Shown here: positions 1 through 6,682 of the stretch, piece by piece
Layout of the letters: every line of letters starts with the position of its first letter
Position numbering within the stretch: the stretch's first letter is position 1
Source of the DNA: Streptomyces sp. NBC_01231
GTDB taxonomy: Bacteria > Actinomycetota > Actinomycetes > Streptomycetales > Streptomycetaceae
NCBI GenBank assembly: GCA_035999765.1
Contig: CP108521.1
Location: forward strand, 6,944,001-7,008,000
Direction: 5' to 3'
DNA: 64,000 nucleotides
Program-made: the position numbers and the translations under genes
The notes under the pieces: model-generated
Databases searched by the model: none
What the model was told of the DNA's origin: nothing
Seen by the model: the letters and a program-made list of their open reading frames with translations, nothing else

Positions 1-328
1 TGAGCAGGAACGGGCGGTTCAGACGGGACCTGAAGCGGGACAGGGGGTACGCCGCGAGCGCCGCGCACACCACCGTCAGCCCGGTCGCGCCCCCGCACAG
101 GATCAGGCTGTTCAGCAGCGGGGTGAAGGTGATGTCGGACGTCAGGATCGCGTCGAAGTTGCCCAGGGTGAGGCCGTCGGGGGCTTTCACTCCGAGGCCG
201 GCGTGCGAATCCAGGGACGACAGGACCACCCAGGCCAGCGGCAGCGCGAAGGCGGCGGCGAAGGCGAGCAGTCCCGCGTCGGCGGCGAGCCGGCGGCTGC
301 GGCGGCGGGAGGAGAGCGTGAGTGCCAT
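1..328 (-). CDS. Carbohydrate ABC transporter permease, MalG type (3' end outside window)
   Basis: This is the second inner-membrane permease of a sugar importer. Only the N-terminal 109 codons are present. They read [20 protein letters not shown], a first membrane helix (LLAFAAAFALPLAWVVLSS), a periplasmic stretch with 'LTLGNFDAIL' and a second helix leading to 'AAYPLSRFRSR', an order typical of MalG-like permeases in the CUT1 family. The ATG start at 328 lies 6 bp after the stop of the upstream permease, so the two are co-transcribed and probably translationally coupled. The conserved EAA loop that would contact the ATPase lies beyond the window edge. No ATPase gene is visible; CUT1 systems in Streptomyces usually share the MsiK ATPase encoded elsewhere (family knowledge). 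Confidence 0.9.
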   Translation of the reverse strand, partial: MALTLSSRRRSRRLAADAGLLAFAAAFALPLAWVVLSSLDSHAGLGVKAPDGLTLGNFDAILTSDITFTPLLNSLILCGGATGLTVVCAALAAYPLSRFRSRLNRPFLL

Positions 329-334
329 GTGTCG

Positions 335-1285
335 TCAGACCTCCGTCCGCAGCAGGCGCAGGTAGATGAGCGAGAACAGGGAACCGACCAGGAGCAACAG
401 CAACGCCACCGCCGTTCCGTAGCCGATCATGCTGTTCTGGAAGGCCTGTTCGTACATGAAGAGGGGGAGCGTCTGGCTCTTGTCGCCGGGGCCGCCCCTG
501 GTCATCACCCAGATGAGCCCGAAGACGGACAGGGTCTGGAGGGTGTTCAGCATCAGGTTCGTCCCGATGGAACGGCGGATCATCGGGAGCGTGATGTGCC
601 ACATCCGGCGCCAGCCGCCGGCCCCGTCGACCTCGGCCGCCTCGGTGACCTCCTGGGGGATCTCGTTCAGGGCCGCCGAGTAGACCAGCATCGAGAAGGC
701 CGTCCCCCGCCACACGTTCGCGAAGGACACCGCGAGGATCGGAAGCGTGAACAGCCAGTTCTGGGACGGGAGATGGAGCCAGTCCAGGATGGCGTTCAGA
801 GTGCCCTCGCGGCGGAAGAAGGCGTAGAGGAGAAAACCGGCGACCACCTCCGGCAACACCCACGCCGTGATCACGATCCCGCCGGTCAGCGTGCGGACCG
901 GTTTCGAGGCCCGCCGCATGAGGGAGGCGAGCGCCAGCCCGAGCGTGTTCTGCCCGATGAGGGACGAGATCACGGTGAACACCAGCGTCAGCCATACGGC
1001 GTTGAGGAACTCCTCGTCCTGGAACGCCGTACGGAAGTTCTCCAGGCCGACGAACGACGACTCGGCCTGGCCGGTGAGCTGGAGGTCGGTGAAGGCGATC
1101 CAGACGCAGTAGACGATCGGGCCCGCGAGAAAAAGGAGCAGCAGGACCAGGGCGGGGGAGACGGGGAGGGCACGGACGAGGGAGCGGCGCAGGGGGACGC
1201 CCGGGGCATCGGGCGGCGAAGGGGGCGGGCCCGAGGGCGACTTCGCCGCCCCCGGGCCCGTCGCCTGAGGTGCGGCGGTGGTCAC
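335..1285 (-). CDS. Carbohydrate ABC transporter permease, MalF type
   Basis: 316-residue inner-membrane permease of a CUT1 sugar importer. A Pro/Ala-rich cytoplasmic N-terminus of about 35 residues precedes the first helix (LVLLLLFLAGPIVYCVWIAF). The segment 'EAAEVDGAGGWRRMWHITLP' near residue 220 is the EAA loop that docks with the ATPase and identifies the MalF/UgpA-type family. The start is a GTG overlapping the stop of the binding-protein gene by 4 bp (GTGA), a sign of translational coupling. It pairs with the MalG-type permease immediately downstream and the lipoprotein upstream. The substrate cannot be read from the permease itself. Confidence 0.93.
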   Translation of the reverse strand: MTTAAPQATGPGAAKSPSGPPPSPPDAPGVPLRRSLVRALPVSPALVLLLLFLAGPIVYCVWIAFTDLQLTGQAESSFVGLENFRTAFQDEEFLNAVWLTLVFTVISSLIGQNTLGLALASLMRRASKPVRTLTGGIVITAWVLPEVVAGFLLYAFFRREGTLNAILDWLHLPSQNWLFTLPILAVSFANVWRGTAFSMLVYSAALNEIPQEVTEAAEVDGAGGWRRMWHITLPMIRRSIGTNLMLNTLQTLSVFGLIWVMTRGGPGDKSQTLPLFMYEQAFQNSMIGYGTAVALLLLLVGSLFSLIYLRLLRTEV

Positions 1286-2658
1286 TTCTCGACCACCTGG
1301 TTGTCCGTTGCCTCCTTGAGCGCGTCGTCGTAGCCCCGCGCTGCCTGGTCTACGGGCTGGTCACCGGTCGTCACGCCCTCCATCGCCTCCTGGATGGCGG
1401 TGGAGACCTTCGGGTACGCCGGGTAGGCGGGCCGGTAGTGGGTGCTGGCGACCAGGTCGGTGAAGAACTTGATGCCGGGCTGCGCCTGGGCGTACGCGGG
1501 ATCGGTGGCGACGTCCTTGCGGACGGCGATTCCCGAATTGGCGACGTACCACTTCTGGGCGTTGGCCTTCGTCTGCATGGTCTTGATGAAGTCGAAGGCG
1601 AGGTCGGGGTTGGCGGACTTGTCCGGGATGGACCAGGTCCAGCCGCCGGACATGCTCACCTTGCCGGGGGCCTGGCCGTGCTGGGTGGGCATGGCGGCGA
1701 GACCGAGTTCCTTCGACCACTCGGGCCACTCGTGTCCACTGCCCTTCAGCCAGTCCTGCGGGAGCCAGGAGCCGTCGAGGGCGATACCGAGCTTGCCCTT
1801 GGGGAGCCACTCGCCGCGGACCCTCGTCATGACGTTGGGGTCGAGGGCGTCCTCGATGTCCGGACCGAGCTTCTCCTTGTAGACCGTCTCGACGAAGGAG
1901 AGGGAGTCCTTGAAGCCCTCGCCTCCGGCGACCCACTTCTTCGACGCCCGGTCGTAGAGGGGATCCTGGCTGCCGGCGTCGTCGGTGCCGTAGAGCAGCA
2001 TCTCGAAGGTCTGCATGGTGGCGGCCTCACCGACCGGCTTGCCCGTGTAGACGTTCAGGGGGATGACGTCCGGGACCTTGCGCTTGATCGTGCGGGCGGC
2101 GGTGAGGACTTCGTCCCAGGTCTTCGGCTGCCAGCCTGCGGGCAGGCCGGCCTTTTGGAAGATGTCCTTGCTGAACCAGAGGCCGCGGGTGTCCGTGCCG
2201 TCCGGGACGCCGTACGTCTTGCCGTCCTCGGCCTTGGCGGCGGTCTTCGCGGTGTCCATGAACTGGTTCCAGTCCGGCCACTTGGCGAGGTAGGGGTCGA
2301 GCGGCTTCAAGTACCCGCTGGTGATGTCCGAGTTGATGAGGAACGTGTCCTCGTAGACCAGGTCCGGGGCGGTCTTGGGGGAGCGGAGCATCTGCTGGAG
2401 CTTGGTGTAGTACTCCGAGTCCGGGGCCTTGATGGGGACGAGTTCGACCTTCTTGCCGGGGTTCTCCTTCTCGAACTGCTTCTTGACGCCGGCGAGGTAG
2501 TCGTCCATGACGTGGATCGAGTTGTCCGTGGACTGCTTGAAGGAGACCTTCACGGTGTCCGGGTCGCTGCCGGAGCCGTTGCCGCAGGCGGTGGAGGCGG
2601 TGGCGGTGGCAACAAGGGCGATCAGTAAGGCAGTTGGGCGGGCGGCGGTGGGGCGCAC
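1282..2658 (-). CDS. Sugar ABC transporter substrate-binding lipoprotein
   Basis: Extracellular solute-binding protein (family 1) that would capture a sugar and hand it to the two permeases downstream. The N-terminus is a lipoprotein signal: arginines, a hydrophobic stretch (ALLIALVATATAS) and a lipobox ending TAC. A motif such as 'LQQMLRSPKTAPDLVYED' and 'KFDFIKT'-like C-terminal segments fit the MalE/UgpB fold. The perfect AGGAGG at 2667-2672 is only 2 nt from the ATG at 2664 but 8 nt from the in-frame GTG at 2658, so GTG (458 residues) is preferred. A rare TTA leucine codon sits in the signal peptide (2626-2628), implying bldA-tRNA dependence. The upstream operator resembles DasR sites, so an aminosugar or chito-oligosaccharide is possible but unproven. 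Confidence 0.9.
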   Translation of the reverse strand: MRPTAARPTALLIALVATATASTACGNGSGSDPDTVKVSFKQSTDNSIHVMDDYLAGVKKQFEKENPGKKVELVPIKAPDSEYYTKLQQMLRSPKTAPDLVYEDTFLINSDITSGYLKPLDPYLAKWPDWNQFMDTAKTAAKAEDGKTYGVPDGTDTRGLWFSKDIFQKAGLPAGWQPKTWDEVLTAARTIKRKVPDVIPLNVYTGKPVGEAATMQTFEMLLYGTDDAGSQDPLYDRASKKWVAGGEGFKDSLSFVETVYKEKLGPDIEDALDPNVMTRVRGEWLPKGKLGIALDGSWLPQDWLKGSGHEWPEWSKELGLAAMPTQHGQAPGKVSMSGGWTWSIPDKSANPDLAFDFIKTMQTKANAQKWYVANSGIAVRKDVATDPAYAQAQPGIKFFTDLVASTHYRPAYPAYPKVSTAIQEAMEGVTTGDQPVDQAARGYDDALKEATDNQVVEK

Positions 2659-2709
2659 GGGCATGACCTCCTGCGGGCACGTCGCTGTGGCCGGGATGGC
2701 TGCCGTGTG

Positions 2710-2739
2710 AACGTAAGAGGAGTGGTCTAGTCAGGTCAA
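2710..2739 (-). promoter_or_regulatory. Promoter of sugar importer with DasR/HutC-type operator
   Basis: Reading the minus strand, TTGACC (2739-2734) and TACGTT (2715-2710) are separated by 18 bp, a good vegetative promoter. Between and over them, plus strand 2721-2738 reads AGTGGTCTAGTCAGGTCA. I count 13 matches out of 16 to the published DasR 'dre' consensus (A-C/G-TGGTCTAGACCA-C/G-T). A repressor bound here would block RNA polymerase. The protein could be DasR or another HutC-type GntR factor; the adjacent small GntR gene is an alternative. Confidence 0.6.
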
Positions 2740-2771
2740 TGCGTGTGCGGTGGTTATCGAGTGGAGCCCCT

Positions 2772-3068
2772 TCAGGCGTTCGGCTCGCTCTGTTCGGGCG
2801 CGTCGCCGGGCGGTTGCTCGGCGACGAAGGATCCCTTGCCGCGCACGGTGACGATCAGCCCGCGCTCACGCAGTTCCTGTGCGGCCCGCCGTGCCGTGAG
2901 TCGCGCCACGCCGTACTCGTCGGCCAGGTGGTTCTCCGAGGGGATGGGCCTGTCCGGAGCCAGCTCCCCGGACGCGATTTTCCCGGCGATGACGTCGGCC
3001 AGCTGCACGTAGAGCGGTCTCGCGCTCATCGGGTCCAGGGTCGCCTTCGGCTGTGCCTTATCGCTCAT
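2772..3068 (-). CDS. Small GntR-family transcriptional regulator
   Basis: 98-residue DNA-binding protein consisting almost only of a GntR winged helix. 'PLYVQLADVIAGKIASGELA' opens the domain, 'PSENHLADEYGVARLTARRA' is the helix-turn-helix and 'RGLIVTVRGKGSFVA' is the wing. It lacks the large UTRA or FadR effector domain, so it is a very short type that ends about 20 residues after the wing with an acidic tail. It lies 108 bp upstream of, and in the same direction as, the sugar importer operon, which suggests but does not prove local control. The ATG lies 6 nt after a TACGTT -10 box, so the mRNA may be leaderless. Confidence 0.88.
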   Translation of the reverse strand: MSDKAQPKATLDPMSARPLYVQLADVIAGKIASGELAPDRPIPSENHLADEYGVARLTARRAAQELRERGLIVTVRGKGSFVAEQPPGDAPEQSEPNA

Positions 3069-3074
3069 ACGTCC

Positions 3075-3101
3075 AACGTAGAGCGGTAGTGACCTGCACT
3101 A
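3075..3101 (-). promoter_or_regulatory. GntR gene promoter with candidate autoregulatory palindrome
   Basis: On the minus strand a -10 box TACGTT (3080-3075) is followed by six bases and then the ATG at 3068, which predicts a leaderless transcript. Immediately upstream is the inverted repeat TAGTG-ACCTG-CACTA (3087-3101). GntR proteins bind short inverted repeats of this size, so autoregulation is plausible. No convincing -35 box was found. Confidence 0.45.
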
Positions 3102-3111
3102 TCGTGTGGAT

Positions 3112-3225
3112 CCCTCTGCACTTGTATGCAGAGGGCTGCATCCAGGTGTAGCTTCGGAGACGAAAGACCCCGGCGAGGTGGCTAGACCTCCCGGGGCACG
3201 GCCAACGCTTACAAGGAGCGTCGAC
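3112..3225 (+). promoter_or_regulatory. Structured 5' leader of cassette A (two hairpins, SD-enclosing)
   Basis: Three elements are visible. First, a perfect 9-bp inverted repeat CCCTCTGCA / TGCAGAGGG (3112-3120 and 3127-3135). Second, a GC-rich hairpin: CCCCGG (3168-3173) pairs with CCGGGG (3191-3196), and AGGT (3176-3179) pairs with ACCT (3186-3189). Third, a small hairpin ACGCT (3205-3209) / AGCGT (3217-3221) whose loop and 3' arm contain the Shine-Dalgarno AAGGAG (3213-3218). The last 33 bases before the start codon match the leader of cassette B (49313-49345, minus strand) at 31 positions. Copy A cannot encode the short peptide that copy B could, which argues for conservation as RNA or DNA rather than protein. 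Confidence 0.65.
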
Positions 3226-3549
3226 ATGCACGACCTTATCCGCCGCAACCTCGAATGGCTGCGCCTCCTCTTCGCCCCCGGCACCGGCAAACGGCGCCGC
3301 CCTCGCCGTCACCCCAGCCCTTACCTCACCCCCGTACGCCCCTCCGCCCCCCTGCCGCGCCACCGCTCCCCGTACGGCCTCCCCACCCCCCTCGACGGCA
3401 CCGCCTCCGCCCTCGTGCGCCCCTACCTCGCCGCGCTCGAACAGGAAGCCGCACTCCAGCAACACCGCCGCCTGGCCCTCGTCCTCGCCGCCGACTTCGG
3501 GATCGACCTCGACCGGCACCTGATCGGCGCGCAGGAGGTGGCCGCCTGA
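3226..3549 (+). CDS. Cassette A protein 1, unknown function
   Basis: 107-residue protein that I do not recognise from any named family. It starts MHDLIRRNLEWLRLLFAPGT, continues with a basic Pro/Arg-rich linker (GKRRRPRRHPSPYLTPVRPS) and ends with a predicted helix 'VRPYLAALEQEAALQQHRRLA' followed by 'DFGIDLDRHLIGAQEV'. The ATG at 3226 is chosen because AAGGAG lies 7 nt upstream. A diverged copy lies at 49004-49312 (minus strand), sharing the pattern RPYL-x-A-x-E, the Ala/Arg-rich helix and GID. The stop overlaps the start of the next gene (TGATG), so the two proteins are made together. The basic linker would suit nucleic-acid or membrane contact, but that is speculation. Confidence 0.75.
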   Translation: MHDLIRRNLEWLRLLFAPGTGKRRRPRRHPSPYLTPVRPSAPLPRHRSPYGLPTPLDGTASALVRPYLAALEQEAALQQHRRLALVLAADFGIDLDRHLIGAQEVAA

Positions 3550-3899
3550 TGGAACCCACAACGCGACACGTCACGGACCCCACGACGACCTCCGCCTCAC
3601 CCCGTCTCCTGCCCTGGCCGTCCCCCGGCGGCAATCCGTGTTACCTGGTCACGGACAGCGGCGGCGGGTACGTGTCCCGCCTCGCCGACGAGCTGGAGGC
3701 CACGCAACTGGCCATGGGCGTCGACGTGCTCGGCCTCGCCCGCACGGTGCTGGAGGACCCCACGTCGCCGTACACCGAGGTCCGCTACGCCGGCATCCGG
3801 CTCGCCGAGTGCCTGACCGACGCCCTGCGCGTCGCCGAGTCCCGGGGCCTGCGCCTGCCCGCACCGGACACGGAGGGCACCCAGGATGCCTACGCCTAA
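3549..3899 (+). CDS. Cassette A protein 2, unknown function
   Basis: 116-residue soluble protein of unknown function, translationally coupled to the preceding gene through a one-base TGATG overlap. Landmarks shared with the copy at 48642-49007 are LLPW, G-x-PCYL, GY-x-SRLAD-xx-EATQL and SRG-x-RLP-x-P near the C-terminus. Sequence between these motifs has diverged strongly, so the paralogues are old or were acquired separately. The protein is mostly predicted helix after residue 40, with a disordered Thr/Pro-rich N-terminus. Its stop overlaps the stop of the convergent response-regulator gene by 4 bp. No enzyme motif is visible. Confidence 0.75.
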   Translation: MEPTTRHVTDPTTTSASPRLLPWPSPGGNPCYLVTDSGGGYVSRLADELEATQLAMGVDVLGLARTVLEDPTSPYTEVRYAGIRLAECLTDALRVAESRGLRLPAPDTEGTQDAYA

Positions 3900-4603
3900 C
3901 GCCCTCGCCCCACCACTCCACGCACCCACCGATACACCAACTCCGGCCGCCCCACCTGCCCGTACACCGGCGCCCGTTCCGCCCTGCCCGCCTCCACCAG
4001 ATGCTCCAGGTACCGCCGTGCGGTGATCCGGGAGATGCCCACCGCCTCGGCGATCCCCGCCGCGGTCAGGCCCTCCTCCGCCTCCCGCAGCGCGCCGGTC
4101 ACCCGTTCCAGGGTCGGTCCGCTCAACCCCTTCGGCAACGCTGCGGGCCCTGGCGCCCGCAGCGTCGCCAGGGCTCTGTCCACCTCGTCCTGGCCGCTCG
4201 CCTCGCCCGCCGACGCGTGGAACTCGGCGTAGCGCACGAGGCGGTCCCGCAGGGTCGCGAAGGTGAAGGGCTTCAGTACGTACTGGACGACACCGAGGGA
4301 GACGCCCTCCCGTACGACGGTGAGGTCCCGCGCCGACGTCACCGCTATCACGTCCGCGTGGTGGCCGGCGGCCCGCAGGGAGCGGGCCAGTTGGAGGCCG
4401 TGCACGTCCGGCAGGTGGAGGTCCAGGAGGAGCAGGTCGACCGGTGTGCGGTCCAGCGCGCGGCGGGCCTCCGCGCCGGTGTGGGCCTTTCCGACGGCGG
4501 TGAAACCGGGGACACGGTTGACGTACATGACGTGGGCGTCGGCCGCGACCGGGTCGTCCTCCACCACCAGGACCCGGATGGGCTGCTGCTCGGTCGTCGT
4601 CAT
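3896..4603 (-). CDS. Response regulator, DpiA/CitB type
   Basis: 235-residue cytoplasmic response regulator. The receiver domain (about residues 8-125) has the acidic pair in 'VVEDDPVAA', the phospho-acceptor in 'DLLLLDLHLPDVHGL', the switch Thr/Ser in 'VIAVTSARD' and the Lys in 'YVLKPF'. The C-terminus carries a helix-turn-helix of the CitB/DcuR kind: 'GLTAAGIAEAVGISRITARR'. This family controls uptake of citrate or C4-dicarboxylates, and a DctA transporter lies just beyond the partner kinase. Its start overlaps the kinase stop by 4 bp, so it is the second gene of a kinase-regulator operon. The likely target is the divergent dctA promoter. Confidence 0.93.
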   Translation of the reverse strand: MTTTEQQPIRVLVVEDDPVAADAHVMYVNRVPGFTAVGKAHTGAEARRALDRTPVDLLLLDLHLPDVHGLQLARSLRAAGHHADVIAVTSARDLTVVREGVSLGVVQYVLKPFTFATLRDRLVRYAEFHASAGEASGQDEVDRALATLRAPGPAALPKGLSGPTLERVTGALREAEEGLTAAGIAEAVGISRITARRYLEHLVEAGRAERAPVYGQVGRPELVYRWVRGVVGRGR

Positions 4604-6501
4604 GCTTCGCCTCCTGAAACCGGGTTGCCGCCGGACACCGTGCTGTCCCCGGAAACCGCACTTCCCCCCGTAACCGCGCTGCCCGCCGAAGCCGCGCCGC
4701 CTCCGGAAACCCTGCCCCCGGTAACCGCGCTGCCCCGAGAAGCCCCAGAAACCCCAGAAACACTGGAAGCCCCGGAAGCCCCGGAAGCCCCGGAAGCCCC
4801 GGAAGCCCCGGAAGCCCCGGAAGCCTCAGAAGTCCGGCCCCCGGGGACGACCTCGCTCCCCGACACCACGGCCCCCTCCGACACCCGCTCGGATCCGTCC
4901 CCGCCCTCCAAGGACAGCCGTACCTCGAACTGTGCCCCGCCCTCGTCGGCCTCCGCCACCGTCAGGGACCCCTCGTGCCGGTTCACCGCCTGCCGTACGA
5001 GAGCCAGGCCGAGCCCCCGGCCGCCCGGTCCGGCCGGCTTCGTCGAGAAGCCCCGCTGGAAGACCGCTTCCGTGTGGGCGGGGTCGACGCCGGCTCCGGT
5101 GTCGCAGACGCGCAGCACCAGCTCACGATCTTCGGTGTACGCCGTCACCGTCACCCGCGCCGGCACACTGCCCTGCGCCGCGTCGACCGCGTTGTCGATC
5201 AGGTTGCCGAGGATGGTGACCAGGTCACGGGAGGGGAGCGAGGGCGGGAGCAGACCGTCGTCCAGGCGGCTGTCGTCCGAGACCACCAGCTCCACGCCCC
5301 GCTCGTTGGCCTGTGCGGTCTTGCCCAGCAGCAGGGCCGCCAGCACCGGTTCGCCCACCGCCGCCACCACCTGGTCGGTGAGGGCCTGGGCCAGCTCCAG
5401 TTCGGCGGTCGCGAAGTCCACCGCCTCCTCCGCGCGGCCCAGCTCGATCAGGGAGACGACCGTGTGGAGCCGGTTCGCCGCCTCGTGGGCCTGGGAGCGC
5501 AGCGCCTGGGTGAAGCCACGCTCCGAGTCCAACTCGCCCATCAGGGACTGGAGTTCGGTCACATCGCGCAGGGTGACGACGGTTCCCCGGCGCTCGCCGC
5601 CCGACACCGGGGACGTGTTGACCACCAGCACCCGGGCCGCGGTCAGGTGCACCTCGTCCACCCGCGGCTCCGATGCCAGCAGCGCCCCGGTGAGGGGGGC
5701 GGGCAGGCCAATTTCCGCCACCGAACGGCCCACCACGTCCGCCTCGGACGCCACCCCGAGCAACTCCCGCCCGCCGTCGTTGATGAGCGCCACCCTGAAC
5801 TGCCCGTCCAGCATCAGCAGACCCTCGCGCACGGCGTGCAGCGCGGCCTGGTGGTAGTCGTGCATGGCGCTCAGTTCGGCCGCGTTCATGTTGTGGGTGT
5901 GGCGGCGCAGCCGGGCGTTGACGACGTACGTGCCGATCGCGCCGAGGGCGAGCGCGCCGGCCGCGACCCCGAGCATGGCCGTCAGCTGGCCCTGCACCCG
6001 CTTGCTGATCTCCTCGACCCTTATGCCGGCGCTGACCAGGCCGATGACCCGGTGGTCGCCGTCCTCGACGGGGGTGACCGCGCGCACCGACGCGCCCAGC
6101 GTGCCCGTGTAGGTCTCGGTGAAGGGCCTTCCCTTCAGAGCGGGGGCGATGTTGCCGCGGAAGTGCTGGCCGATCTCGGCCTCCACGGGGTGGGTCCAGC
6201 GGATGCCCTGCGGATTCATGATCGTGACGAAGTCGACCTCGGCGTCCGTCATCACCCGCATCGCGTACGGCTGGAGCTCGGCCGTCGGGTCGGAGGTGCC
6301 GATCGCCTCCCGTACGGAGGGGGAGTCGGCGACGGACCGCGCCACCGCCAGGGCCTGCCGACGGGCGGAGTCCTCCGCCTGGCCGCGGTCGCTGACGTAC
6401 GTGAACAGCGCGTACCCGGCGACGACGACCGCGATCAGCACCGCCTGCATGGCGAAGAGCTGGCCGGCCAGGCTGCGAGGTCTCGGGACACGGACGTACA
6501 T
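4600..6501 (-). CDS. Sensor histidine kinase, DcuS/CitA/DpiB type, with repetitive tail
   Basis: 633-residue membrane sensor. Helix 1 is near residues 10-35 and helix 2 near 165-190; between them lies an extracellular PAS-like (CitA/DcuS) sensor region with 'FVTIMNPQGIRWTHP'. A cytoplasmic PAS follows (about 215-310), then the phospho-acceptor box 'LRSQAHEAANRLH' and an ATPase domain with N-box 'NLIDNAVDAA', G1 'DTGAGVD' and G2 'GRGLGLAL'. Family members sense citrate or C4-dicarboxylates. The kinase core ends near residue 530. The last 100 residues are an unusual Gly/Ala/Ser/Val-rich tail coded partly by 9-bp tandem repeats, absent from normal family members. The gene faces the dctA symporter across a 181-bp divergent promoter region. 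Confidence 0.92.
   Translation of the reverse strand: MYVRVPRPRSLAGQLFAMQAVLIAVVVAGYALFTYVSDRGQAEDSARRQALAVARSVADSPSVREAIGTSDPTAELQPYAMRVMTDAEVDFVTIMNPQGIRWTHPVEAEIGQHFRGNIAPALKGRPFTETYTGTLGASVRAVTPVEDGDHRVIGLVSAGIRVEEISKRVQGQLTAMLGVAAGALALGAIGTYVVNARLRRHTHNMNAAELSAMHDYHQAALHAVREGLLMLDGQFRVALINDGGRELLGVASEADVVGRSVAEIGLPAPLTGALLASEPRVDEVHLTAARVLVVNTSPVSGGERRGTVVTLRDVTELQSLMGELDSERGFTQALRSQAHEAANRLHTVVSLIELGRAEEAVDFATAELELAQALTDQVVAAVGEPVLAALLLGKTAQANERGVELVVSDDSRLDDGLLPPSLPSRDLVTILGNLIDNAVDAAQGSVPARVTVTAYTEDRELVLRVCDTGAGVDPAHTEAVFQRGFSTKPAGPGGRGLGLALVRQAVNRHEGSLTVAEADEGGAQFEVRLSLEGGDGSERVSEGAVVSGSEVVPGGRTSEASGASGASGASGASGASGASSVSGVSGASRGSAVTGGRVSGGGAASAGSAVTGGSAVSGDSTVSGGNPVSGGEA
4765..4827. 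repeat. In-frame 9-bp tandem repeat in the kinase tail
   Basis: The unit GGAAGCCCC is repeated six times perfectly (4765-4818), followed by one variant unit GGAAGCCTC. Read on the minus strand it codes a Gly-Ala-Ser tripeptide array within the sensor-kinase C-terminus. Because the unit is a multiple of three, copy-number slippage would lengthen or shorten the tail without breaking the frame. Looser copies of the same theme extend on both sides. Confidence 0.9.
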
Positions 6502-6682
6502 GTCGTCAGTCTGCCTCTTGGCTGATTGTGAACTATATGAACGGAAGGGTGACCGCCCTCACACGACGGGAGATAGTCACCGCATCCCCCCATGCAGAAC
6601 CGCCATACACAACCCCATCCAAATCCCCCGGACGTGAGCCGCACGCCGGTGATGCCGACGACGTCGTCAAGGAGGGCCTTCC
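6502..6682. promoter_or_regulatory. Divergent promoter region, sensor kinase / dctA
   Basis: The gap between the divergent kinase and transporter genes holds an AT-rich patch around 6525-6545 with the repeat-like TGTGAACTATATGAAC. This is a reasonable place for the DpiA-like regulator to bind, since family members recognise AT-rich sequences. I could not assign -35/-10 boxes confidently. A clear RBS, AAGGAGG (6669-6675), precedes the dctA GTG by 7 nt. Confidence 0.4.

Noticed and set aside
4765..4827. Possible CRISPR-like array
   Set aside because: The 9-bp units are contiguous, without spacers, and lie in frame inside the sensor-kinase gene.
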